The notes beneath the pieces are model-generated. The model was not told where the DNA came from. It ran no database searches and saw nothing but the letters and a program-made list of their open reading frames with translations. DNA of 64,000 nt from Enterobacteriaceae endosymbiont of Macroplea appendiculata. Its GTDB lineage: Bacteria; Pseudomonadota; Gammaproteobacteria; Enterobacterales; Enterobacteriaceae. Location: positions 126,318-190,317 of the forward strand of contig NZ_CP046220.1 in NCBI RefSeq assembly GCF_012571605.1, in the 5' to 3' direction. Of the stretch, positions 11,375 to 21,213 are shown one piece after another; position 1 is the stretch's first letter, and the number at the start of each line of letters is the position of its first letter. A program made the position numbers and the translations under genes.

Positions 11375-12106
11375 TTAATTATCTTCTTTATCATGACGAT
11401 TGCCAATAATTTGTAATACAGTTACAAATAAATTAATAAAATCTAAATATAATATTAATGCTCCTAAAATAACATAACGACGTACATTATCTTTATCTTG
11501 CATATTCGTACTAACAATATAACCTAATTCTTTAAGTTTTTGTGCATCTACAGCAATTAAAATGGTAAATAAAAACACTCCTAAATAATTTGTGATGGAT
11601 ATAATTAAATCATTATGAAAAATAACATTAATAAAAGAAGATAAAAATAATCCCATACATCCCATCATTAATATATTACTATAGTTACTTAATCTTGTTT
11701 TGGTTTTATATCCCCATATATACATTATTAAAAACATAACAGCAGATGTAATAAAAGCTGTAAAAATAGTTTTATGATTATATAAAGAATATATTCCTGA
11801 TATTGTTATTCCTGTTAAAAAGGAATAAGAAACAAATAAAGTAGTTAACGTTTGGCCCGATAATCTATGTAAAAAGTTCGAAATAATAAATACTAAGATA
11901 ATTTGTAGTAAACATAACATAAATAATACAAACTGATTATATAAAAAATATTTAACAATTAAATGCATATGAACAATATTCCATGCAATAAAAGAGGTGA
12001 ATATTAATCCTAAAAACATCCAACCATACACTTTAGTTATATATATATTAATATTATTTTTTCGACACTTTAATATTGTATTATGTGAATCCGTATATTC
12101 TATCAT
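11375..12106 (-). CDS. ybhL: Bax inhibitor-1 family membrane protein, YbhL type
   Basis: This is an inner-membrane protein of the Bax inhibitor-1/YccA-YbhL family. Family members act as pH-sensitive calcium leak channels or, for YccA, as an FtsH modulator; the exact role of YbhL is unknown. The 243 residues resemble E. coli YbhL (234) more than YccA: the N-terminal ITKVYGWMFLGLIFTSFIAW matches TYMAQVYGWMTVGLLLTAFVAW. About seven hydrophobic helices follow. The conserved aspartates appear in AVDAQKLKELG and near the end in LYLDFINLF. It stands alone on the minus strand, 152 bp upstream of mutS and divergent from rsmH across a long palindrome. The start has AGGT just upstream (minus strand). 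Confidence 0.9.
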   Translation of the reverse strand: MIEYTDSHNTILKCRKNNINIYITKVYGWMFLGLIFTSFIAWNIVHMHLIVKYFLYNQFVLFMLCLLQIILVFIISNFLHRLSGQTLTTLFVSYSFLTGITISGIYSLYNHKTIFTAFITSAVMFLIMYIWGYKTKTRLSNYSNILMMGCMGLFLSSFINVIFHNDLIISITNYLGVFLFTILIAVDAQKLKELGYIVSTNMQDKDNVRRYVILGALILYLDFINLFVTVLQIIGNRHDKEDN

Positions 12107-12144
12107 ATCAATACCTATTGTTTATAAAAAATTTTATTATATAA

Positions 12145-12180
12145 GTAAAATATAATTTTTATATAAAAATTATATTTTAC
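12145..12180. repeat. 36-bp perfect palindrome in the ybhL-rsmH divergent region
   Basis: The left arm GTAAAATATAATTTTTAT (12145-12162) is followed with no spacer by its exact reverse complement ATAAAAATTATATTTTAC (12163-12180). It lies 38 bp upstream of the ybhL start and 59 bp upstream of the rsmH start. Both genes read away from it, so it is not a conventional terminator of either. It could be a cruciform-forming element, a regulatory site, or the terminator of a deleted gene. Confidence 0.75.
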
Positions 12181-12239
12181 AAAAATAAATTTAATGAATA
12201 TTATATACAAATACAATACATTAATAAACATATTTTGTT

Positions 12240-13160
12240 ATGAGTCATAAACCAGTTTTATTAAAAGAAATAATAAATTCTTTACATATTAAAAAAAATG
12301 GAATTTATATAGATGCAACTTATGGATGTGGAGGACATACTAAAGAAATTCTAAAAAATCTAGGACCTTTAGGTAAAGTTTATGCTATTGATTATGATTC
12401 TCAATCTATAGATAAATATAAAATTAATGATCAACGTATTACTTATATAAATAAACAATTTTCTAATCTCAAAAAGATATGTTTAAAATATAATGTTACA
12501 CAAAAAATAGATGGTATTATATTTGATTTAGGTATATCATCTTATCAATTATATAACCCTATGAGGGGATTTTCATTTATGTCTCATGGTCCATTAGATA
12601 TGAGAATAAATACAAAACAAGGAATAACTGCTTATGATCTTTTAAAAAAAATAAAGTTAAAAGAATTATCTTTTATATTAAAAAAATATGGAGAAGAAAA
12701 ATTTCATAATAAAATAGCAAAAAAAATTAAACAATATATTATGTTTAATCAGCTAAATAATACATATGATTTATCAAAATTAGTATGTTCTATTGTGAAA
12801 AAATATAATAAACATCCTGCAACAAGAACCTTTCAAGCTATTAGAATTTATTTAAATAACGAATTAAAGGAATTACATAAAGCATTAAATAATACATTAG
12901 ATATTTTAAAAATAGGTGGCATTTTGTCTGTTATTAGCTTTCATTCTCTTGAAGATAGAATTGTAAAAACATTTATGAAAAAATTTAGTAGTATAAATAT
13001 ATGTAATTTAAAAATACCTTTAAATGATATAGAACTAGCATATTTTTTTAAAAATAAATGTCAACTTAAAATTATTAATAGAATTTTCCCTACAAAGTTA
13101 GAAATTAATAATAATTATCAAGCGAGAAGTGCAATATTACGTATTGCACAAAAAATATAA
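12240..13160 (+). CDS. rsmH: 16S rRNA (cytosine-1402 N4)-methyltransferase RsmH
   Basis: RsmH (formerly MraW) methylates N4 of C1402 in the 16S rRNA P site using S-adenosylmethionine. The protein is 306 residues (E. coli 313). Seen are the SAM-binding motif DATYGCGGHTKEIL (about 25-38), DLGISSYQL near 98, RGFSFMSHGPLDMRIN near 109, ATRTFQAIRI near 198 and the C-terminal ISFHSLEDRIVK near 235. It is the first gene of the remaining dcw cluster. mraZ, which normally precedes it, and ftsL-ftsI, which normally follow, are missing; murE comes after only 113 bp. No good Shine-Dalgarno sequence is visible before the ATG. Confidence 0.97.
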   Translation: MSHKPVLLKEIINSLHIKKNGIYIDATYGCGGHTKEILKNLGPLGKVYAIDYDSQSIDKYKINDQRITYINKQFSNLKKICLKYNVTQKIDGIIFDLGISSYQLYNPMRGFSFMSHGPLDMRINTKQGITAYDLLKKIKLKELSFILKKYGEEKFHNKIAKKIKQYIMFNQLNNTYDLSKLVCSIVKKYNKHPATRTFQAIRIYLNNELKELHKALNNTLDILKIGGILSVISFHSLEDRIVKTFMKKFSSINICNLKIPLNDIELAYFFKNKCQLKIINRIFPTKLEINNNYQARSAILRIAQKI

Positions 13161-13273
13161 GTATCAAAACAAAATTTTAATAAAAAATAATATTTGAATC
13201 ACAAAATTATATTCTATAAAAATTTTATGTATAAAGTTAAATAATATTAAATATTTTTTGGAAATACGATATT

Positions 13274-14752
13274 ATGAATTTAAATCATTTGTTATCTGAT
13301 TTTATCAATATAAAAGAACAAAATATTTTTATAAAAAATATGTGTATGAATAGCAAAAAAATATTAAATAATTGTTTATTTATAGCATTAAAAGGACATG
13401 TTATAGATGGACAAAATTACATTAATGATGCCATTATTAATGGTGCTGTTGCTGTTTTAACATATAATACTGATCGCTATAATAATTATATTACATATAT
13501 AAATTTAATACCAATAATTCATATTAAAAATTTACAATATCACTTATCAAGTATTGCTAGTAAATTATATCAATGTCAAAAGACTACTAATATACCTATT
13601 ATTGGCGTAACAGGAACTAATGGTAAAACAAGCGTAACAAATATTTTAATGCAATGGTTATGTTTATTAAAACAAAACCCAACTATTTGTAGTACTATAG
13701 GTAATGGTTTTTATAATTCATTAAATTATACAAACAATACTACAGATTCTGCTATTGACATACAATATAATATTAATAAATTTATTCAGCAAAAATCTAA
13801 TATTATTATACTTGAAATATCTTCACATGGTATTAAACAACATAGAGTAAGAAATATAAATTTTACTACTGCTATTTTTACTAATTTAAGTCGAGATCAT
13901 TTAGATTATCATAAAAATATGCAAGACTATGCCAATACTAAATGGTATTTTATAACTCAATATGGTATTAAAGACGTTATTATTAACATTGATAGTGATA
14001 TAGGATTACAATGGTCGAAACAATTACCAAATGCTATTTTAGTAACCACAAAACCAAATTTGTTAAATAAACAAAAAAAATACTTTTTAGTAAAAGATAT
14101 TAATTATAAAATAGATAAAACTATTATTACATTTGAAACTACATGGGGTTCAGGTAAAATTAGTACACATTTACTTGGATATTTTAATGTTATAAATATT
14201 ATTTTAAGTTTTACAACATTATTATCTTTAAATTATTCATTAAAAGACTTGTTATATACATCATATAAGTTAAAACCTGTATATGGTAGATTTAATATTA
14301 TACAAAAAAATAATCATCCTAAAATTATTATAGATTATGCTCATACACCGGATGCTTTAAAAAATATATTACAAACTATAAAATTTTATTATAAAAGTAC
14401 TATATGGTGTATTTTTGGTTGTGGTGGCGAAAGAGATCAAGGTAAACGTTCGTTAATGGGTATTATAGCTAGTAGTTTAGCGAATTATATTATTATAACA
14501 AGTGATAACCCAAGAAATGAGAATATAAATGATATTGTACAAGATATTATTAAAAAATGTTCTTTTAAAAAAAAACATATTTCTATAATAATAGATAGAA
14601 AAGAAGCAATCCAATACGCACTTATTAAAGCACAAAAACAGGATGTTATACTAATTGCGGGTAAAGGTCATGAACAATATCAAATTATTGGTCATAAATA
14701 TTATGTATATTCTGATTATGATATAGTTAATAATTACTATAAACAAAAATAA
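13274..14752 (+). CDS. murE: UDP-MurNAc-L-Ala-D-Glu:meso-diaminopimelate ligase
   Basis: MurE adds meso-diaminopimelate to UDP-MurNAc-dipeptide in cytosolic peptidoglycan precursor synthesis. The protein has 492 residues (E. coli 495). The ATP loop is GVTGTNGKTSVTNIL near residue 111. The C-terminal domain carries DNPRNEN near 415, where DNPR is the family motif specifying meso-diaminopimelate rather than lysine, so the wall is of the Gram-negative type. Other Mur-ligase marks are EISSHGIKQHR and IIDYAHTPDALKN. It is followed by murF after 20 bp and is part of the plus-strand cluster ending at ddlB. Confidence 0.97.
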   Translation: MNLNHLLSDFINIKEQNIFIKNMCMNSKKILNNCLFIALKGHVIDGQNYINDAIINGAVAVLTYNTDRYNNYITYINLIPIIHIKNLQYHLSSIASKLYQCQKTTNIPIIGVTGTNGKTSVTNILMQWLCLLKQNPTICSTIGNGFYNSLNYTNNTTDSAIDIQYNINKFIQQKSNIIILEISSHGIKQHRVRNINFTTAIFTNLSRDHLDYHKNMQDYANTKWYFITQYGIKDVIINIDSDIGLQWSKQLPNAILVTTKPNLLNKQKKYFLVKDINYKIDKTIITFETTWGSGKISTHLLGYFNVINIILSFTTLLSLNYSLKDLLYTSYKLKPVYGRFNIIQKNNHPKIIIDYAHTPDALKNILQTIKFYYKSTIWCIFGCGGERDQGKRSLMGIIASSLANYIIITSDNPRNENINDIVQDIIKKCSFKKKHISIIIDRKEAIQYALIKAQKQDVILIAGKGHEQYQIIGHKYYVYSDYDIVNNYYKQK

Positions 14753-14772
14753 ACTATGAACGATTTGTATTT

Positions 14773-16134
14773 ATGTATTTAAAAAAAATTGCCGCCATTA
14801 TTAGCGGAAAACTTATTGGTAATAATATTAAAATTAATAATTTTTCTATTAATAGTAAAAATATTAATAATAATTGTATATTTATTGCTATACATGGTAA
14901 ATATTTCGATGGTCATAATTTTATTCCAGAAGCTATTAACCATGGTGCTAAAGCTCTTATTGTACATAAATATGTATCTGTATACATACCACAAATTATT
15001 GTTAATAATACTACTGTAAGTTTAGGTAAAATAAGTGCTTGGAAAAGATCTAAATATAAACATTGTGTTATTGGTATTACAGGAACAACAGGAAAAACAT
15101 CATTAAAAGAAATGGTAGTATCTATACTACAAAAAAAATATAGTATTTTATATACTATTGGCAATATGAACAATTATATTGGTGTACCATTAACTTTATT
15201 AAAATTAAATAATAATTATCAATATGCAGTTATTGAAATTGGAGGTAGTTCTTGTAAAGAACTAATATATCTTAGTAAAATAGTAAAACCAAATATTTCT
15301 ATTATAAGTAATATTGATATTGCTCATTTACAAGGTTTTAAAAACTTATTTACTATAATTTATAGTAAAAAACAAATTTTTTATTATACTAAAAATCATG
15401 GTGTTATCATTTTTAATGATGATGATTGCAATCAAAAAAATATTACTAATAACATACATAATAAAACTATTATGAATTTTTCATTATATAATAAAAACGC
15501 AACTGTATATGCAAGTAATATTCAGATACACACTTATGTTATAAAATTTTATTTACATGCATTACAAGAAAACATGTATATTAATTTAAACTTAATTGGT
15601 GGACTGCATCATGTTAGTAATGCGTTAGCTGCAGTTACAATAATTATTGCTCTAAATAATAATATGACATTACAAAATATTTTTCATGGTTTAACAGATT
15701 TTCAGCCTATTAAAGGTAGATTATATCCTATTTTTATTAAAAAAAAACAAATCATTTTACATGATGCTTATAATGCTAATCCTAAATCAGTTCATACTGC
15801 TATTAATATTTTAAAAAATATATCAGGATATAAAATTCTTGTTATTGGTGATATGTTAGAATTAGGGCTACAAAGTAGGTATTATCATATGCAAATTGGT
15901 AAAATAATTTCTTTAGCACATTTAAATGCTGTACTTCGTATAGGTACATATACTAAAAATATTATACATAATAATACATTTTATTCAAAACATTTTACAA
16001 ATTTTACTGATTTAATCCATAAATTATTATTTATTTTAAAAAATAAAAAACATTATACCATCTTATTTAAAGGTTCTCGTAAAAATAACATGGATACATT
16101 AATTAAAATGTTTTTAAAAGAACTACCAAAATGA
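14773..16134 (+). CDS. murF: UDP-MurNAc-tripeptide:D-alanyl-D-alanine ligase
   Basis: MurF joins D-Ala-D-Ala (made by Ddl, also in this cluster) to the UDP-MurNAc-tripeptide, finishing the pentapeptide. The protein has 453 residues (E. coli 452). Its P-loop is GITGTTGKTSLKEM near residue 99. GNMNNYIGVPLTLLKL near 130 matches the family GNLNNDIGVPMTLLRL, and the C-terminal domain has HDAYNANPKSV near 332. The stop overlaps the mraY start by 4 bp (ATGA), showing translational coupling. The Walker-type residues are intact and nothing is truncated. Confidence 0.96.
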   Translation: MYLKKIAAIISGKLIGNNIKINNFSINSKNINNNCIFIAIHGKYFDGHNFIPEAINHGAKALIVHKYVSVYIPQIIVNNTTVSLGKISAWKRSKYKHCVIGITGTTGKTSLKEMVVSILQKKYSILYTIGNMNNYIGVPLTLLKLNNNYQYAVIEIGGSSCKELIYLSKIVKPNISIISNIDIAHLQGFKNLFTIIYSKKQIFYYTKNHGVIIFNDDDCNQKNITNNIHNKTIMNFSLYNKNATVYASNIQIHTYVIKFYLHALQENMYINLNLIGGLHHVSNALAAVTIIIALNNNMTLQNIFHGLTDFQPIKGRLYPIFIKKKQIILHDAYNANPKSVHTAINILKNISGYKILVIGDMLELGLQSRYYHMQIGKIISLAHLNAVLRIGTYTKNIIHNNTFYSKHFTNFTDLIHKLLFILKNKKHYTILFKGSRKNNMDTLIKMFLKELPK

Positions 16135-17219
16135 TTATATATTTAGCACAATATTTATTTAGTATAAAATTAAAGAATATTTTTATTAATTTATTTTTTA
16201 GATCATATATGAGTTTTATTACTTCTTTAAGTATCGTTTTGTTTTTCCTGCCGATTTTTATTAAATATACAAATTCTAAAAAAATATTTCAAGTTATTCG
16301 TCTTGATGGTCCTGATACACATTTAAAAAAACATTGTGTACCTACTATGGGTGGTATTATTATTGTATTATCTATTTTTTTGACTATTATTTTATGGGCT
16401 AATTTATATAATTTATATATATGGTATGTATTATTTATATTAGTATCATATGCTTTTATTGGTTTAATAGATGATTATTATAAATTTATTTTACAAAATT
16501 CTACAGGATTATCTATTAAGAAAAAATTTTTTTCACAATCTTTTATTGCTATAATATTAAGTTTCTTTATTTGTAAATATGATCAAACACCATTAGTATT
16601 ACAAATATTGATTCCTTTTTATAAAAATATTTTATATCCTATAAATAATATTACATATATAATAATTATATATCTTATTATTGTTGGATTAAGTAATGCC
16701 ATTAATTTAACAGATGGCTTAGATGGTTTAGCAATTACTCCTACTATTTTTATATCTTTAGGTTTGACAATTTTATGTTATATAGTAGGTAATTTGAATT
16801 TTGCACAAAATTTTCATCTTATTTATATTCAACATGTCCCAGAAATATCTATTGTTTGTTTTACAATAATAGGTTCTGGTTTAGGTTTTTTATGGTTTAA
16901 TGCATACCCAGCAATTATTTTTATGGGTGATATAGGTTCATTAACCATAGGAAGTCTGGTAGGATTAATTATTGTTTTAGTAAAACAAGAATATTTATCT
17001 TTAATTATGTGTAGTGTATTTATTATAGAAGCATTATCTGTCATTATACAAGTATTGATATTTAAATTGAAAAAAAAACGTTGTTTTCTTATGGCTCCTA
17101 TACATCATCATTTTGAATTAAAAGGATATCATGAATCACATATTGTAATACGTTTTTGGATTCTGACTATTATATTAATTATAAATGTTTTTTTAATATT
17201 ACAAATAAATCAACAATGA
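16131..17219 (+). CDS. mraY: Phospho-MurNAc-pentapeptide transferase (lipid I synthase)
   Basis: MraY transfers phospho-MurNAc-pentapeptide to undecaprenyl phosphate on the cytosolic face of the inner membrane, giving lipid I. The protein has 362 residues (E. coli 360) with about ten hydrophobic helices. Family active-site motifs are present: GLIDDYYKF (Asp pair) near 117, NAINLTDGLDGLA near 190, FMGDIGSL near 265 and the histidine loop APIHHHFELKG near 322. It overlaps murF by 4 bp upstream and murD by 4 bp downstream. Undecaprenyl phosphate must come from genes outside the window. Confidence 0.97.
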   Translation: MIIYLAQYLFSIKLKNIFINLFFRSYMSFITSLSIVLFFLPIFIKYTNSKKIFQVIRLDGPDTHLKKHCVPTMGGIIIVLSIFLTIILWANLYNLYIWYVLFILVSYAFIGLIDDYYKFILQNSTGLSIKKKFFSQSFIAIILSFFICKYDQTPLVLQILIPFYKNILYPINNITYIIIIYLIIVGLSNAINLTDGLDGLAITPTIFISLGLTILCYIVGNLNFAQNFHLIYIQHVPEISIVCFTIIGSGLGFLWFNAYPAIIFMGDIGSLTIGSLVGLIIVLVKQEYLSLIMCSVFIIEALSVIIQVLIFKLKKKRCFLMAPIHHHFELKGYHESHIVIRFWILTIILIINVFLILQINQQ

Positions 17220-18532
17220 CAAAAAATATAACCTTAATTATAGGTTTAGGTACAACAGGATTTTCATGTATTAATTTTTTGATACAAAAAGGTATTATAC
17301 CATATATTATGGATCAAAATATAAATCCTATATATAAAAACCAAATACCTAAATTTATACCATATTGTTTCGGCATGCTAAAAAAAAAATGGATTTTACA
17401 TGCTAAATTAATTATTATTAGTCCTGGTGTTTCTATTTTCCATCCTTTATTACAACAAGCTAAAAAATGTGGTATTAATATTATTGGTGATATTGAATTA
17501 TTTTGTTTGTATAATACTACACCAGTAGTTGCTATTACAGGTACTAATGGTAAAAGCACAATTATAAAAATTTTAAAACAAATTATTGATACATATAAAT
17601 ATAATATTGGTATTGGTGGTAATATAGGTTATCCTGCATTAAATTTATTATCTCAACCAAAAGATTTTTATATTTTAGAAATTTCTAGTTTTCAATTAGA
17701 AACTATAAAAAGTTTACACGCGTACATTGCAGTAATACTTAATATTACTGAAGATCATATGGATCGCTATCCTTTAGGTTTTTCACAATATTGTTATTAT
17801 AAATTACGTATTTATAATAATTCCCAAATTTGCATCTATAATATAGATGATATATACACATATCCTATGCAATTTAATAAAAATACAAAATATATTACTT
17901 TCGGGAAACATCATAACAGTATATATCAATTATTTGATTATAAAAATAATATGTACTTAAAAATAAAAAAAAAAATAATATTAAATTTTAATGAAACAAA
18001 GCTAATCGGTATACATAATTATCTTAATGCTTTAACAGTTATATCTATAACTGACATATTAAATATTTCTAGAAAACATGTTTTAAAAGTTATTAAAAAT
18101 TTTACAAATAACCAACATACTTTACAAACTATTAGTAAAAAAAATAATGTTACATGGATTAATGATTCTAAATCTACAAATGTTTATAGTACTATAGCAG
18201 CATTAAAATCTTTATCTATATCTAATAAACAAAAAATTTGGTTATTACTAGGTGGTTATGACAAACATTGTAATTTATATTTATTAAATAAATATATCAA
18301 TAAAAATAATATAATAGTATATTGTTTTGGATTAGCCAGTCAAAAAATTTTATCTATATGTCCTCGAGCTATTAAAGTACAAAATATGTCAGAAGCTATA
18401 AAACAAATTTATCCTTTATTATGTGTGAATGATATAGTATTATTATCACCTGCATGTTCTAGCATTGACCAATTTAAAAATTTTAAACAGAGAGGTCAAC
18501 AATTTATAAATATAGTAAACTCTTTAATTTAA
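17216..18532 (+). CDS. murD: UDP-MurNAc-L-alanine:D-glutamate ligase
   Basis: MurD adds D-glutamate to UDP-MurNAc-L-alanine. I place the start at the ATG at 17216, which overlaps the mraY stop as ATGA. The protein then begins MTKNITLIIGLGTTG and has 438 residues, exactly the E. coli length. A longer frame opening with TTG at 17156 lies inside mraY and adds residues no MurD has. The P-loop is AITGTNGKSTIIKIL near residue 105; EISSFQLE and the C-terminal DSKSTNVYST and LLSPACSSIDQFKN are family marks. ftsW, which should separate murD and murG, is absent: only 79 bp follow. Confidence 0.97.
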   Translation: MTKNITLIIGLGTTGFSCINFLIQKGIIPYIMDQNINPIYKNQIPKFIPYCFGMLKKKWILHAKLIIISPGVSIFHPLLQQAKKCGINIIGDIELFCLYNTTPVVAITGTNGKSTIIKILKQIIDTYKYNIGIGGNIGYPALNLLSQPKDFYILEISSFQLETIKSLHAYIAVILNITEDHMDRYPLGFSQYCYYKLRIYNNSQICIYNIDDIYTYPMQFNKNTKYITFGKHHNSIYQLFDYKNNMYLKIKKKIILNFNETKLIGIHNYLNALTVISITDILNISRKHVLKVIKNFTNNQHTLQTISKKNNVTWINDSKSTNVYSTIAALKSLSISNKQKIWLLLGGYDKHCNLYLLNKYINKNNIIVYCFGLASQKILSICPRAIKVQNMSEAIKQIYPLLCVNDIVLLSPACSSIDQFKNFKQRGQQFINIVNSLI

Positions 18533-18611
18533 TAAATATATATTTAGATTTTTTTTACAAAAAACAATTTTTAAATATAAAACATATATTATTATAATTA
18601 CCAAACCAACA

Positions 18612-19667
18612 ATGAAAAAAAAAATATTAATAGTAGCAGGAGGTACTGGTGGACATATTTATCCTGCTTTAAATATAGCATCCAAATTAATAACCCAAGG
18701 ATGGGAAGTAAGATGGTTAGGTTCTGCTAATAGAATGGAAGAATATATTATTCCTGCACGAGGGATTAAAATTTATCTTATGAATTTTGCAAAATTTAGA
18801 AAAATAAATTTTTTTTCTAAAATATGGATAATAGTAACATTATGTAAAATAATTTTACAATCTCTTAAAATTTATCAACATTATAAACCTAATATCGTTT
18901 TAACTATGGGCAGTTATATTACTGGTCCTAGTGGTATTGCAGCATGGTTATACAGAATTCCTTTAATTATACATGAACAAAATAGTATTGCTGGTTATAC
19001 AAATAAAATATTATCTTATTTCGCTATAAAAACATTAATAGCATATCCAAATACATTCCAAAAAGCTATTTTGGTTGGTAATCCTATTAATCATAATATT
19101 ATTCAATTATCAATATATAAAAGATCTGTTATAAAAATACATACACCAATACGTTTGTTAATTACAGGTGGTAGTCAAGGATCAGAAATAATCAATAATA
19201 TTGGAATAAAAATAGCACATATTTTAAAAAATAAAGTTTCAATTTTACATCAAGTTGGACATAATCATATCATTACAGTATTAAATCAATATAAACAAAA
19301 TACATTTAATAATGTTATGGTTAAAGCACATATAAAAAATATGTATAAAGCATATAAATGGGCTGATATTATTATTTGTAGATCAGGAGCTATGACTGTT
19401 AGCGAAATTATTGCTATAGGATTACCTGCTATTTTTATTCCTTATCCTCATAAAGATCGTCAACAATATTATAATGCTGTACAATTACAAAAAATTGGTA
19501 TTGCAACTATTTTTGAACAAAATAATATTGATATAAAACAAATAGTACATATTATTCTATCTTTAAATAAACAAAAAATACTAAAAACATTAAAACAAAC
19601 ATATCAATTATTTATATTTAATTCTTTAAATTTGATTTGTAACGAAATTAACAATGTTTTGTATTAA
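18612..19667 (+). CDS. murG: Lipid II synthase (undecaprenyl-PP-MurNAc-pentapeptide GlcNAc transferase)
   Basis: MurG adds N-acetylglucosamine to lipid I at the cytosolic membrane face, giving lipid II. It has 351 residues (E. coli 355). Family loops are seen in order: VAGGTGGHIYPAL near residue 8, MGSYITGPSGIAAWL near 98, HEQNSIAGYTNK near 122, ITGGSQGSEIIN near 185, and CRSGAMTVSEI with PHKDRQQYYNA near 255-290, which bind UDP-GlcNAc. It follows murD in place of ftsW and precedes murC by 41 bp. It completes lipid II supply, although no flippase or transglycosylase gene is in the window. Confidence 0.97.
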   Translation: MKKKILIVAGGTGGHIYPALNIASKLITQGWEVRWLGSANRMEEYIIPARGIKIYLMNFAKFRKINFFSKIWIIVTLCKIILQSLKIYQHYKPNIVLTMGSYITGPSGIAAWLYRIPLIIHEQNSIAGYTNKILSYFAIKTLIAYPNTFQKAILVGNPINHNIIQLSIYKRSVIKIHTPIRLLITGGSQGSEIINNIGIKIAHILKNKVSILHQVGHNHIITVLNQYKQNTFNNVMVKAHIKNMYKAYKWADIIICRSGAMTVSEIIAIGLPAIFIPYPHKDRQQYYNAVQLQKIGIATIFEQNNIDIKQIVHIILSLNKQKILKTLKQTYQLFIFNSLNLICNEINNVLY

Positions 19668-19708
19668 TATTAATAATATAATTATTAACATATTTAAAAT
19701 AAAAAAAC

Positions 19709-21187
19709 ATGAAAATAAAGAATAAAAATAATAATAAACATATGATATTTTCTCATTATAATAATGTACGATCAATATATTTTATAGGTATTGGTGGTAT
19801 AGGAATGTGTGGCATTGCAAAAATTTTATTACAGTTAGGATATCATATTAGTGGTTCTGATTTAATTATGAATATAAGAATGCAAGAACTAATTTTATTA
19901 GGTGCTAAAATATATTTAGGACATAATAATTTTAGTAAGATTAAAGATATGGATATAATAGTATTTTCTACAGCTATTAAATTAAATAATCCAGAATTAG
20001 TATTTGCGAAACAAAATAATATATTAGTATTACATAGAGCTATAATCTTAGCAGATTTAATGAAATGTTATTATAATCTAATTGTATCTGGCACACATGG
20101 TAAAACTACTACAACAGCTATGATTATTGAAATTTTTTTGTCCTTACAAAAAAATCCTACATTTATTAATGGAGGTGTTATAAAAAAAACAAATTTGTAT
20201 GCTAATTTAGGTACAGATCAATATTTTATTACAGAAGCAGATGAAAGTGATAAATCATTCTTATCTTTTAATCCTATAATTAATATTACTACAAATATAG
20301 ATTTTGAACATTTAGAATATTATAAAAATAATATTAATGTATTAAAAGATAATTTTATAACATTTTTTAATAAAGTACCATTTTATGGTTGTAATATATT
20401 ATGTATAGATAATATCCATATTCGTCATTTACTTAAAGAACAACGTATACATAAACCTGTTATAACATATGGTTTTCATAAATCAGCCACTATACAAATA
20501 TATAATTATATACAAAACAAACATACATGTACATTTAATATGATTGATAAAACATATAATCATAATAATATATTTCAATTAACATTAAATATTCCTGGTA
20601 AACATAATGCTTTAAATGCAACTGCATCATTTGCATTAGCTAGATATATAAATTTTGACACATATGATATTATACATGCCTTAAAACAATATTCAGGAGT
20701 AAAAAGAAGATATGATATTATAGGAGAATATATTATTTATCAAAATAATAATAAACAATATATTAAAATTATGGATGATTATGGACATCATCCTACAGAA
20801 ATTAATAATACAATCAAAACTATACGTCAACATTGGCCAAAATACCATTTAATAATGGTTTTTCAACCTCATAAATATTCTAGAATACATAATTTATTAG
20901 ATGATTTTATAAAAATATTAGCTACAGTAGATACATTATTCATATTAGATGTATATTCAGCGGGCGAAGCATATTCAAATATAGCGAATAGTAATATCCT
21001 TTATAAAAAAATAAAAAAGTTAAATAAAATAAACATATTTTTAGGAAAATGGATTAATTATAATGATATGATTAAAGAAATATATTCAAAACTTTTTAAA
21101 AAAAATATATTATTATTTCAAGGAGCAGGAGATATTAATAAATTATCTTCATTACTTCTACAAAATAAATTTAATCACAAAAATTAA
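19709..21187 (+). CDS. murC: UDP-N-acetylmuramate:L-alanine ligase
   Basis: MurC adds the first amino acid, L-alanine, to UDP-MurNAc. The protein has 492 residues (E. coli 491). The N-terminal Rossmann motif is YFIGIGGIGMCGIA near residue 25, the ATP loop is SGTHGKTTTTAMI near 127, TEADESDKSFL near 174 and GVKRRYDIIG near 325. The acceptor-domain segment DDYGHHPTEI near 350 is also intact. Gene order murG-murC-ddlB is conserved with short spacers (41 and 26 bp). Several internal ATGs exist near the start; the called one matches the family length. Confidence 0.97.
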   Translation: MKIKNKNNNKHMIFSHYNNVRSIYFIGIGGIGMCGIAKILLQLGYHISGSDLIMNIRMQELILLGAKIYLGHNNFSKIKDMDIIVFSTAIKLNNPELVFAKQNNILVLHRAIILADLMKCYYNLIVSGTHGKTTTTAMIIEIFLSLQKNPTFINGGVIKKTNLYANLGTDQYFITEADESDKSFLSFNPIINITTNIDFEHLEYYKNNINVLKDNFITFFNKVPFYGCNILCIDNIHIRHLLKEQRIHKPVITYGFHKSATIQIYNYIQNKHTCTFNMIDKTYNHNNIFQLTLNIPGKHNALNATASFALARYINFDTYDIIHALKQYSGVKRRYDIIGEYIIYQNNNKQYIKIMDDYGHHPTEINNTIKTIRQHWPKYHLIMVFQPHKYSRIHNLLDDFIKILATVDTLFILDVYSAGEAYSNIANSNILYKKIKKLNKINIFLGKWINYNDMIKEIYSKLFKKNILLFQGAGDINKLSSLLLQNKFNHKN

Positions 21188-21213
21188 TTTTTTATAAAAA
21201 ACTACATTATATT

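Noticed and set aside
14779..15173. Short frames on both strands inside murF
   Set aside because: They overlap the conserved murF frame, have AT-driven composition and no recognisable features.
17156..17215. Upstream TTG start for murD
   Set aside because: The added residues have no counterpart in MurD. The ATG at 17216 overlaps the mraY stop as ATGA and gives the exact family length.
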